Program-made: the position numbers and the translations under genes | Shown: positions 19,897 through 27,432 of the stretch, one piece after another | How positions within the stretch are numbered: position 1 is the stretch's first letter | Layout: each line of letters opens with the position of its first letter | Notes under the pieces: model-generated | Seen by the model: only the letters and a program-made list of their open reading frames with translations | What the model was told of the DNA's origin: nothing | Databases searched by the model: none | Source: Akkermansiaceae bacterium | GTDB lineage: Bacteria; Verrucomicrobiota; Verrucomicrobiia; Verrucomicrobiales; Akkermansiaceae | DNA: 64,000 nucleotides | NCBI GenBank assembly: GCA_019634595.1 | Contig: JAHCBC010000004.1 | Coordinates: 62,001 to 126,000 of the forward strand | Direction of reading: 5' to 3'

Positions 19897-20817
19897 TCAT
19901 TTGGAAAGGTTCGTGTGCATGGCAGCGAAGGCCATCTCACACAGGCCGATGAAAGCCTCTTCGACCAGGCTGGGTTCACGGTTCGAGGAGTGGAAGACAC
20001 CCCATTCCCGTTCGATCCCCGGCTCCGGAATCTCCACCGCCCTCAAGGTTCCGTCCTCGATCTCGCGGGCTGCGATCCATGGAGCGACGATGCCAACCCC
20101 CACCCCGAGCCGTGCCATCTCCTTGATGGCGGCCATGTCACCGAGCACGAGCGGCTTCTTCCCGCGTCCGCCTTTTTTCTCAAACCATTCCTCGATGAGC
20201 CTGTGGGTTTCCGTGGCCTTCGCGTAGATGATGAACTGCTGTTCGGTCAGTGTCGCCAGCACGGCGTCGGTGTCATTCACCCATGGATGGAACGGAGACA
20301 CCACGAATGCCAGACGGTCCGTGAACATATGCCGGTAACCATCCTCGCCGCGGCCACGCGGTTTCAAGCCGATGACCAGATCCAGCTCCACATCGGACAG
20401 GCGATCCAGCAACACGGTGGTGTCCCCCGCCTCGATCACCGGTTCACACCTGGGAAAACAATCGCGGAACTCACGGAGAACACTTGGCACCAGGAACGTG
20501 CAGAGGCTGTGTGGCGCACCGATCCGGATGCGGGTCTGCCCCCACTTCCTCAAGCCGTCCAGGTCACGGCTCGCCTGATCGAGTTCGAAGATCACACGCT
20601 TGCAGCGCTTCAGCAACAACTCCCCCTCCACGGTCAGCGTCACCCTCTTTCCACTGCGGTCCAGCAGCTTGCACATGAGCTGTTCCTCCAGCGTTCTCAG
20701 GGAGTGGCTGACGGCCGACTGCGTCACAAAAAGCCGTCTCGCCGCAAGGGTGAAACTCCCCTCCTCAACCACCGCCACAAAGGCCCTCAACTGTCGCAGA
20801 TCCGGAACCCAGTCCAT
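19897..20817 (-). CDS. LysR-family regulator, probable nitrate-assimilation activator
   Basis: 306 aa from ATG 20817. The winged HTH occupies residues 4–65 (DLRQLRAFVAVVEEGSF, QSAVSHSLRTLEEQL), followed by an effector-binding domain of type 2 periplasmic fold (RIGAPHSLCTFLVP; GDMAAIKEMARLGVGVGIVAPW). It is transcribed divergently from the nitrate locus with 93 bp between the starts, where a 22-bp near-palindrome sits. This is the classic LysR arrangement, and it points to control of nitrate genes, as NtcB or Cbl-type regulators do elsewhere. Upstream ATGs at 20841 and 20844 are alternatives. Confidence 0.88.
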   Translation of the reverse strand: MDWVPDLRQLRAFVAVVEEGSFTLAARRLFVTQSAVSHSLRTLEEQLMCKLLDRSGKRVTLTVEGELLLKRCKRVIFELDQASRDLDGLRKWGQTRIRIGAPHSLCTFLVPSVLREFRDCFPRCEPVIEAGDTTVLLDRLSDVELDLVIGLKPRGRGEDGYRHMFTDRLAFVVSPFHPWVNDTDAVLATLTEQQFIIYAKATETHRLIEEWFEKKGGRGKKPLVLGDMAAIKEMARLGVGVGIVAPWIAAREIEDGTLRAVEIPEPGIEREWGVFHSSNREPSLVEEAFIGLCEMAFAAMHTNLSK

Positions 20818-20872
20818 AAAAATTCGATGAATCGGACTCATCACGAATCCGGCGGTAAATCAGCAGCGCTTA

Positions 20873-20894
20873 TGCCAAATCCCGGAAATTGGCA
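20873..20894. promoter_or_regulatory. Candidate LysR operator palindrome
   Basis: TGCCAA at 20873–20878 and TTGGCA at 20889–20894 are perfect inverted arms 10 bases apart, with further symmetric positions around the central CCGG. It lies 16 bp before the NasS-like gene and 55 bp before the LysR start, the place expected for an autoregulated divergent promoter. LysR proteins recognise such interrupted dyads (T-N11-A type). Confidence 0.55.
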
Positions 20895-20910
20895 CTGATT
20901 CCGCTTATCC

Positions 20911-21963
20911 ATGGATATGAACTCCGCCACCCGGCACTCCACGCCCCGAGCGACCGCCATCCGGCTGGGATATGTCCCCCTCAGTGACTGCGCCCCCATC
21001 GCGGTGGCGAAGGAAACAGGTATCTTCGAACGCAACGGCCTGAACGTCCAGTTATCCCGGGAACTGGGCTGGGCATCGGTCCGCGACAAGATCTTCTACG
21101 GGAATCTCGATGCTTCCCAATCCATCGCCGGACTGGCATTCGCACTGGGACTGGGATTCTCCAGCCTGAAATGCGAGGTCGCGGTGCCGATGATCCTCAA
21201 TCTCCACGGCAATGCCATCACGCTCTCCCGTGATCTCCCTCCGGACATCATCGGCCACGGCGAAGGCCTCCGCTCCTACATCACCCATTCCTGGAAAAAA
21301 AACCGTCCGCTGACCCTGGCGGCCACCCACCGGTGTTCCTCCCACCACATCCTGCTCCAGAGCTGGCTGAAGCGGCACGGCATCAACCCGAACGAAGATG
21401 CCGAGATCATCTTCCTCCCTCCATCCCTGATGCCACGCCAACTCAAGGCCGGCCACATCGACGGCTACTGCGTGGGTGAGCCATGGAACTCCGAGTCCAT
21501 CCTTTCCGGCATCGGTTGGTCCCCGGCCACCTCCTCGGATCTCTCCCACGGACACCCGGAAAAGGTGCTGCTCCTTTCCGGGAACTTCCTCCGGGAGAAC
21601 CATGATGAATCCCTCCTGCTGGTAAGTTCCCTGCTGGAGGCATGCGCCCTCTGCCAGGATCCCTATTTCCGCCCGGAACTCGTCCGCATTCTCGCCCGGA
21701 AGAACTATACCGGCGCATCCCCGCAGGTCCTGGAGAACAGCCTCTGCGGCAACTTCGACTCGGGCATCGGCACCTCGGAAACGAGCTCGTTCCACCTCTT
21801 CTCCGGTGACAGCGTCAACTGCCCCACCGTGGACAAGGCCTCATGGATCCTGGCGGGCCTGCGCGCCACGGGCGCCTTTTCGGAAGGGACCAGTGGTTCC
21901 ATTTCCCGCATCTACCGCGAAGACCTCTATCACGCCGCGGCCCTGTTGCCCAGGCCGGCATGA
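20911..21963 (+). CDS. NasS-like cytosolic nitrate-binding protein (NrtA/CmpA family without signal peptide)
   Basis: 350 aa. The fold is that of the NrtA/CmpA solute-binding family: RLGYVPLSDCAPIAVAKETG near the N-terminus, ELGWASVRDKI, and HIDGYCVGEPWNSES, all shared with the exported NrtA encoded at 25135. It has no signal peptide, Tat motif or lipobox, so it should stay in the cytoplasm. Family members of this type (NasS) act as nitrate sensors that sequester an ANTAR antiterminator (NasT); no NasT is present in this window. It is the first gene of the nitrate locus, divergent from the LysR gene. It could also be a regulatory paralogue with another partner. Confidence 0.75.
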   Translation: MDMNSATRHSTPRATAIRLGYVPLSDCAPIAVAKETGIFERNGLNVQLSRELGWASVRDKIFYGNLDASQSIAGLAFALGLGFSSLKCEVAVPMILNLHGNAITLSRDLPPDIIGHGEGLRSYITHSWKKNRPLTLAATHRCSSHHILLQSWLKRHGINPNEDAEIIFLPPSLMPRQLKAGHIDGYCVGEPWNSESILSGIGWSPATSSDLSHGHPEKVLLLSGNFLRENHDESLLLVSSLLEACALCQDPYFRPELVRILARKNYTGASPQVLENSLCGNFDSGIGTSETSSFHLFSGDSVNCPTVDKASWILAGLRATGAFSEGTSGSISRIYREDLYHAAALLPRPA

Positions 21964-22061
21964 ATGAGCCGCACTCATGCGGACCATGATGCGGAAATGA
22001 ACCGGAGGCATGCCACTCCGGAAGAATGGTCCGGCCATTGCTGAATCCAACGGCAGCACCC

Positions 22062-23267
22062 ATGAAACTCAGCGATCTGAAATCCTCCGGGCACTGGCCG
22101 ACCCTGCTCACGGCATTCCTCTACTTCGATTTCTCCTTCATGGTCTGGACGCTCCTCGGCGCCCTCGGACCGCAAATCGCTGAAACCCTCGGACTCACCG
22201 CGGGCCAGAAAGGCATGATGGTCGCGGTGCCGATCCTTGGCGGCGCGGTCCTCCGCCTCGCGCTCGGCCTGCTGGTGGACCGCATCGGCGCGAAGACCAC
22301 CGGCATCATCGCGCAGCTTGTCGTGATGGCGGCGCTTGCCGGAGGTTGGATCATCGGATTGAAGAACTTCGAGGCCACTCTGGTGTTCGGGTTCGTCCTC
22401 GGTGTGGCGGGCGCTTCCTTCGCGGTGGCATTGCCACAGGCGGGGCGCTGGTATCCACCGAACATGCAGGGAGTCGTCCTCGGACTTGCAGGGGCGGGGA
22501 ATGTCGGCGTGGTGCTGGACAGTCTCATCGCACCGCGTCTGGCATCCGTCTATGGCTGGCAGGCGGTGTTCGGCTTCGCGCTCATTCCCGCGGTCATCAC
22601 CTTCGCGGTCTATGCCTTCTTTTCAAAGGATGCTCCCGGAGCAGTGGTGAAAAAGAAGCTCTCCGACTACGTCCGCCTGCTGAAGGAAAAGGACGCCCAT
22701 TGGTTCTGCTTCTACTACACGGTTTCCTTCGGCGGCTTCGTCGGTCTGGCCAGCTACTACAACCTCTACTTCCGTTCGGAATTCGGACTCTCCGCCGTCC
22801 ATGCCGGTGACTTCGCCGCCGCCTGCACCTTCGTGGGCGCCCTCGCCCGCCCCATCGGTGGCGCGATCTCCGACCGCATCGGCGGCATCCGCTCCATGAT
22901 CGTCCTCTACTGCGTGGCGGGCGGACTCCTGCTGGTGGGCGCCGGCATCCACTCCTTCTGGCCGAACCTGGTCATCTTCCTGGGTGTCAGCGCGGCGCTC
23001 GGCATGTGCAACGGCTCCATCTTCCAACTCCTCCCGCAACGCTTCGGGAAGGACATGGGAGTGATGACCGGCCTGGTCGGCTGCGGCGGCGGCATCGGCG
23101 GATTCTACCTCGCCAGTTCGCTCGGGCTTTCCAAGCAGGCATTCGGATCCTGTTCGGCCGGCTTCGTCGCCTTCTCCCTCCTCTGCTTCGTGGCGGTCAC
23201 CGGCCTGGTCCTGGTGAAAACCCGCTGGCGCACCACCTGGGGGACATTGACCAACGCCCGGATCTGA
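22062..23267 (+). CDS. nasA: MFS nitrate/nitrite transporter NarK/NasA type
   Basis: 401 aa with 12 predicted TM helices. Both nitrate-signature regions of the NNP family are visible: GLAGAGNVGVVLDSLIAPRL in the fifth helix area and GLVGCGGGIGGFYLASS in the eleventh. The loop motif GLLVDRIGAKTTG is the MFS signature, and VGALARPIGGAISDRIGG the second copy. ATG 22062 (MKLSDLKSSGHWPTLL) matches family starts. It imports nitrate across the inner membrane. Its presence next to a full ABC nitrate transporter means the locus encodes two uptake routes. Confidence 0.92.
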   Translation: MKLSDLKSSGHWPTLLTAFLYFDFSFMVWTLLGALGPQIAETLGLTAGQKGMMVAVPILGGAVLRLALGLLVDRIGAKTTGIIAQLVVMAALAGGWIIGLKNFEATLVFGFVLGVAGASFAVALPQAGRWYPPNMQGVVLGLAGAGNVGVVLDSLIAPRLASVYGWQAVFGFALIPAVITFAVYAFFSKDAPGAVVKKKLSDYVRLLKEKDAHWFCFYYTVSFGGFVGLASYYNLYFRSEFGLSAVHAGDFAAACTFVGALARPIGGAISDRIGGIRSMIVLYCVAGGLLLVGAGIHSFWPNLVIFLGVSAALGMCNGSIFQLLPQRFGKDMGVMTGLVGCGGGIGGFYLASSLGLSKQAFGSCSAGFVAFSLLCFVAVTGLVLVKTRWRTTWGTLTNARI

Positions 23268-23295
23268 CTTTCACTGGCACCATCCACGCCATCGC

Positions 23296-24927
23296 TTGAA
23301 GGTCCGCCATACGTCGCACGCCCTGCCCCGGGACGAAGGGCATCCCTCCTCGGATGCCGTCGCCGTCACGGAATGGGGCGAAGGCTTTCTGGCCGCCCTT
23401 GCGGATGGTGCGGGCACGGATCCCGCCGCCAGGGAGGCCGCACGGAAGGCGGTCTCCATGGTCTCCGCCCACTACCGGACCCACCCGCTCGTTTGGACAC
23501 CCGGCAAGGCGCTGCGCGAAACCGTGCGGTTGATCAACCGCACGCTCTGGAACGAATCCCACGCAAGGTTCGACCGTCCGGAGATGGTCTGCACCCTGGT
23601 GGTCGCGCTGTATGACCAGGGTTTCCTCACCTGCATGGGCATCGGGGATTCCCGCATCTATCTTCTGCGTGATGGTGCCATCACCCCGCTCACCACGGAT
23701 GACATCGAGCCGGATGCCCCGCTGCGGTTGACCCGCGCACTGGGCGCGGTGGAGACGTTGAACCCCACCACCACAAAGATGAACCTGCAGGAGGGCGACT
23801 CCCTCCTCCTTTGCTCCGACGGCATCCACCATCACCTCACCGATGGGGAGATCTCCGCCGCCATATCGAGCCACGGCTCGGCGCGCCTGCTGGCGAAACA
23901 GGCGAACGAAGTCTCTCCGGATGAGTCCCGCGACGACTGCGCGGCCATCCATGTTGTGGTGGAGTCGCTCGGCTGGACGGCACGCCGGGAGGACCAGCAA
24001 CTGCCCATCCCGGATCAACTTGCCGCCGGCCAGAAGCACGATGGATGGACGCTCATCCGCTCCTTCGGCGCCAACGACCGCTGCTGGCTCGCGGAGCGCG
24101 AGGGATGCCGTCAGGTGATGAAATTCGCTCCGCGTGAAGGAAACGATGATCTCCAGATCAAGCAGGCCTTCCTCAAGGAAACCTGGAACGCCATCCGTTT
24201 CGCGGCGGACACTCCGTTCGTGAAGACGTGGGAGAACCCTTCCCGCACGTCCCTCCATTACATCATGGAGTTCGTGGACGCGCCGGGTTTGGAATCCCTG
24301 CTCCGTCAGAGGAGACTGCAGGTTGATGAGGCGGTGCAACTCGGACGCTTTCTGGCCGGTTCCTCCATGCTCCTGCTCCGCCAGGATCTCGTCCACGGCG
24401 ACATCAAGCCGGAGAACATCCTCATCGGCTCCGCCTACGATTCGGTTTTCTTCAAGCTCATCGATCTGGGTTCAAGCTGTGAGATCTTCTCCCGCACTTC
24501 CCGGGCTGGCACCGCCACTTATCTGGCGCCGGAGCGTTTCAGCAATGCGCCTGTCACGGAACGGACGGAGATCTTTTCCATCGGTGTGACCCTCTACCAG
24601 GCATTGACCGGGCAACCGCCATTCGGTGCCATCGAGCGCTTCCAGACCCCCGCATTCCGGGAACCCAGGCCCCCCTCATCGCTGAACCCGATGATCCCCC
24701 CATGGCTGGACGCCGTCATCCTCCGCGCCTGCTCCATCCGCGCGGAGCGCAGGCACCAGCATTTCAGCGAACTGGCATTCGAACTGGCCAACCCGGGAAA
24801 AGTCCGGCCATGGCACCCTGCGGACTCCGCCCTGATTCACCGCCATCCGGTGCTTTTCTGGAAGGTTTCCGCCATCCTGTTTGCGGCGCTTTCATTGTTC
24901 CTGGCAGTCCGTCTCCTATCCTCCTGA
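23296..24927 (+). CDS. Bifunctional PP2C phosphatase–Ser/Thr kinase with C-terminal TM
   Basis: 543 aa from a TTG at 23296, with no Shine–Dalgarno. Residues ~1–235 form a PP2C phosphatase (FLAALADGAGTDPAA, GIGDSRIYLLRDG, LLLCSDGIHHHLTD, DESRDDCAAIHVV). Residues ~245–495 form a protein kinase with a poorly conserved P-loop, Lys in QVMKFAPR, the catalytic loop HGDIKPENIL (~368–377), IDLGSS in place of DFG, and TYLAPERF. A TM helix at ~520–540 anchors it. Such fusions recur beside nasA/nir genes in proteobacteria, suggesting phosphorylation control of nitrate uptake or reduction. The substrate is unknown. Confidence 0.9.
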   Translation: MKVRHTSHALPRDEGHPSSDAVAVTEWGEGFLAALADGAGTDPAAREAARKAVSMVSAHYRTHPLVWTPGKALRETVRLINRTLWNESHARFDRPEMVCTLVVALYDQGFLTCMGIGDSRIYLLRDGAITPLTTDDIEPDAPLRLTRALGAVETLNPTTTKMNLQEGDSLLLCSDGIHHHLTDGEISAAISSHGSARLLAKQANEVSPDESRDDCAAIHVVVESLGWTARREDQQLPIPDQLAAGQKHDGWTLIRSFGANDRCWLAEREGCRQVMKFAPREGNDDLQIKQAFLKETWNAIRFAADTPFVKTWENPSRTSLHYIMEFVDAPGLESLLRQRRLQVDEAVQLGRFLAGSSMLLLRQDLVHGDIKPENILIGSAYDSVFFKLIDLGSSCEIFSRTSRAGTATYLAPERFSNAPVTERTEIFSIGVTLYQALTGQPPFGAIERFQTPAFREPRPPSSLNPMIPPWLDAVILRACSIRAERRHQHFSELAFELANPGKVRPWHPADSALIHRHPVLFWKVSAILFAALSLFLAVRLLSS

Positions 24928-24989
24928 GCGGAAACCGGGGCATTTCCCGCGAGCCATGAGGGGAATGCATATCAGGCACCGCCGCAAAA

Positions 24990-25006
24990 TGAATCCAATC
25001 GATTCA
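24990..25006. promoter_or_regulatory. Inverted repeat upstream of nrtA
   Basis: TGAATC-N5-GATTCA forms a 17-bp dyad in the 207-bp gap between the kinase/phosphatase gene and nrtA, suited to an operator for the ABC transporter promoter. The regulator is not identified. Confidence 0.35.
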
Positions 25007-25105
25007 AGGCCGATTTTCATGAGGTGACTTCAGCGAATCCATGAAAACGCCGCTCATGCATTCATGGCACAAGTTGGCACGCTGGCCCTCCACACGCTTT
25101 ACCAC

Positions 25106-25129
25106 GTCAGGACGCCCACACGTCCTGAC
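25106..25129 (+). promoter_or_regulatory. Stem-loop directly before the nrtA start codon
   Basis: A perfect 9-bp stem (GTCAGGACG / CGTCCTGAC) with a six-base loop ends five bases before the nrtA ATG at 25135. It occupies the place of the ribosome-binding site, and no other Shine–Dalgarno is present. It may control nrtA translation or represent a REP-like half element. The loop CCCACA does not match the A1/G4 pattern of ANTAR (NasT) targets. Confidence 0.5.
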
Positions 25130-25134
25130 AAACC

Positions 25135-26421
25135 ATGAATCCAATCCGCCCTTATTCCCGCCGCGACTTCCTGGCCAGCTCCGCGAAGACCACCGCCCTC
25201 GGACTCCTTGCCTCCGGCCTTCCAGCCGGATGGGTGGGGGCCCAGACCGCAAGCGATGCCCCGGAAGCCCCTGATGTGAACTTCGGCATCATCGCCCTCA
25301 CCGACTGCTCGCCCATCGTCATCGCCCATGAGAAAGGCCTCTTCGCCAAGTACGGCATCCGCAGTAAAGTGACCAAGGGCGCCAGTTGGGCCGCCATCCG
25401 CGACTCCCTGGCCAACGGGGACATCCAGGCGACCCACATGCTCATCGGCATGCCCATCGCCTCCACCATGGGTCTCGGCGGCGCGCCGAAGAAGCCGATG
25501 GTCATCCCATGGCTGCTCAACCGCAACGGCCAGTCCATCACCCTGGCGAATTCGCTGAAAGGAAAAGTCGCCGCCGACCCCAAGGCGCTCAAACCCTTCG
25601 TGGACAAGGCGAAAGCGGATGGCCACCCGATGACCTTCGCCATGACCTTTCCGCCCGGCACCCATGCGATGTGGATCCGCTACTGGCTGGCCGCCGGCGG
25701 CATCAACCCGGGCGATGCGGGTGGAGGTGGAGCGGACATTTCCCTCATCACCATCCCGCCGCCGCAGATGGTCGCGAACATGAAGGTCGGCAAGATGGAC
25801 GGCTTCTGTGTCGGCGAACCTTGGAACGCGAAGACCATCACGGATGACATCGGCTTCACCGCCATCAACACCCAGCAGATCTGGAAGGATCATCCGGAAA
25901 AGGTCTGCGCGTTCACGGAGGAGTTCGCGGCGAAGAACCCGAAGACGGTGAAGGCCGTCCTCAAGGCGCTGCACGAGGCATCCGTGTGGCTCGACAAGAT
26001 GGACAACCGGGTGGAGCAGGCGAAGATCGTCAGCGCCCCCACCTACATCAACTGCCCGCCGGAACAGATCCTCCAGCGCCTGCAGGGCAAATATGACATG
26101 GGTGACGGACGGAAGTTCCGGGACCCGGACTACATGATCTTCAGCGACAGGAACTGCAACTATCCGCAGCCGAAGTATGCCAAGTGGTGGCTCACCCAGC
26201 TCCGCCGCTGGAGCTTCACCGATGGCGCGCCGGACTATGAGGCCGTTACCAGACAGGTGATGCGGGGCGACATCTATGAGGAAGCGATGAAGGAGATCGG
26301 CTACTCCCATGGCGGACTCAACAACGATGCCGAGACCCTTTTCGACGGCAGCAAGTTCGACCCGGCCGGTGATCTCGATGCCTACGCCAAGTCGTTCTCC
26401 GTCACCACGCTGAAAGGCTGA
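25135..26421 (+). CDS. nrtA: ABC nitrate transporter, Tat-exported substrate-binding protein NrtA
   Basis: 428 aa. A twin-arginine signal (SRRDFLASSAKTTALGLL) is followed by the NrtA/CmpA fold: FGIIALTDCSPIVIAHEKGL, KGASWAAIRDSLANGDIQ, and KMDGFCVGEPWNAKT. It binds nitrate (possibly nitrite) in the periplasm and delivers it to NrtB. The protein is folded before export, as the Tat motif implies. It shares several motifs with the cytosolic NasS-like protein at 20911. Membrane and ATPase subunits follow on the same strand, with a paired hairpin repeat between this gene and nrtB. Confidence 0.93.
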   Translation: MNPIRPYSRRDFLASSAKTTALGLLASGLPAGWVGAQTASDAPEAPDVNFGIIALTDCSPIVIAHEKGLFAKYGIRSKVTKGASWAAIRDSLANGDIQATHMLIGMPIASTMGLGGAPKKPMVIPWLLNRNGQSITLANSLKGKVAADPKALKPFVDKAKADGHPMTFAMTFPPGTHAMWIRYWLAAGGINPGDAGGGGADISLITIPPPQMVANMKVGKMDGFCVGEPWNAKTITDDIGFTAINTQQIWKDHPEKVCAFTEEFAAKNPKTVKAVLKALHEASVWLDKMDNRVEQAKIVSAPTYINCPPEQILQRLQGKYDMGDGRKFRDPDYMIFSDRNCNYPQPKYAKWWLTQLRRWSFTDGAPDYEAVTRQVMRGDIYEEAMKEIGYSHGGLNNDAETLFDGSKFDPAGDLDAYAKSFSVTTLKG

Positions 26422-26423
26422 GA

Positions 26424-26530
26424 AAGGAGGGGGACACTTCCGTCCCCCTCCCGCAACCGGAAACCACGACAAATCCGATCTTCATCCACAACGCCAATGC
26501 CGCCGAGGGACAAGAGTGTCCCTCCTCCTT
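26424..26530. repeat. Paired inverted hairpin element between nrtA and nrtB
   Basis: Two self-complementary hairpins in opposite orientation: a 9-bp stem at 26427–26450 (GAGGGGGAC / GTCCCCCTC) and an 8-bp stem at 26505–26524 (GAGGGACA / TGTCCCTC). The reverse complement of the second arm aligns well with the first (both share AAGGAGG then GGACACT), so the whole is an imperfect long inverted repeat like the other elements in this locus. No GTAG head is evident. It may separate nrtA from nrtB expression levels. Confidence 0.6.
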
Positions 26531-26533
26531 ACT

Positions 26534-27409
26534 ATGAAACGCTTCAAACTGGACACCATCGTTCTTCCGCTCATCGCGCTCCTCATCTGCCTCGGCGGAT
26601 GGTCGCTCATCGCGGGGAAATCCACCACGACCACCTCCGTGGACGACTGGGGTGACAAGGTCACCAAAACCGAACGCCACGGCATCTCAGCCGACCTGCC
26701 CTCACCCGTGGAAACCTGGCAGGCCAGCAAGCCCTACATCGTGGAGCCATTCGCCAAACGCGGCGAGCTGGACCAGGGAATCCTCCGCTTCACCTGGCTT
26801 TCGCTGAAGCTAGTCGCCCAAGGTTACTTCCTAGCGCTGCTGATCGGCACGCCCATCGGCTTCCTGCTCGGTCTCTCGAAACGCTTCACCAAAGCCTTCG
26901 ACCCCATCATCCAGATCCTCCGCCCCGTTTCCCCGCTCGCCTGGCTGCCGCTCGGCATGGTGCTCTTCAGCGGCATGAAGATCCTCGGCTCCGACGGACG
27001 GGTGAGTTTCGGCACATCGGATGCGGCGGCGCTTTTCACCATCGCCATCTGCGCGATGTGGCCGACGGTCCTCAACACCGCCGTCGGTGTCCGTGCGGTT
27101 CCGCAGGACTACCTGAACGTGGCGAAGGTGCTGAAGCTGTCGCGGACGAAGACGCTGTTCAAGATCCTCATCCCCTCCGCACTGCCCTACATGTTCACCG
27201 GTTTCCGCCTGTCGCTGGGCATCGCGTGGCTGGTCATCGTGGCGGTGGAGATGCTGATCGGAAAGCCAGGCGTCGGCGGCTTCCTCTGGCAGCAATACAA
27301 CGCGAACTCCTTCGCCCACATCATCCTCTCGATCCTCACCATCGGCCTCATCGGGTTCATCCTGGATCGCGCCATGAGCCTCATCGAGGGGCGCTTCCGC
27401 ACCGCCTGA
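26534..27409 (+). CDS. nrtB: ABC nitrate transporter permease NrtB
   Basis: 291 aa from ATG 26534. Six TM helices and the binding-protein-dependent transport signature are present: the EAA-like loop GVRAVPQDYLNVAKVLKLSRTK-region (around residues 185–205) couples to the ATPases. LIGTPIGFLLGLSKRF and VEMLIGKPGVGGFLWQQ are typical of the NrtB/SsuC/TauC family. An insert of about 45 residues after the first helix (DDWGDKVTKTERHG region) faces the periplasm. It forms the membrane channel with NrtA, NrtC and NrtD. Confidence 0.92.
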   Translation: MKRFKLDTIVLPLIALLICLGGWSLIAGKSTTTTSVDDWGDKVTKTERHGISADLPSPVETWQASKPYIVEPFAKRGELDQGILRFTWLSLKLVAQGYFLALLIGTPIGFLLGLSKRFTKAFDPIIQILRPVSPLAWLPLGMVLFSGMKILGSDGRVSFGTSDAAALFTIAICAMWPTVLNTAVGVRAVPQDYLNVAKVLKLSRTKTLFKILIPSALPYMFTGFRLSLGIAWLVIVAVEMLIGKPGVGGFLWQQYNANSFAHIILSILTIGLIGFILDRAMSLIEGRFRTA

Positions 27410-27432
27410 GAAAGCCAGTTTCCCCAACCATC

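Noticed and set aside
25065..25079. Sigma-54-like promoter (TGGCAC…TTGGCA) upstream of nrtA
   Set aside because: The GG-to-GC spacing is one base short of the required 10 and the -12 element is TGGC, so it fails the consensus. The half-site similarity to the LysR dyad is more convincing.
25106..26524. ANTAR/NasT target hairpins in the nrt leader regions
   Set aside because: Six-base loops occur (CCCACA; ACTTCC) but lack the A1/G4 pattern and are not arranged as the paired stem-loops with fixed linker.
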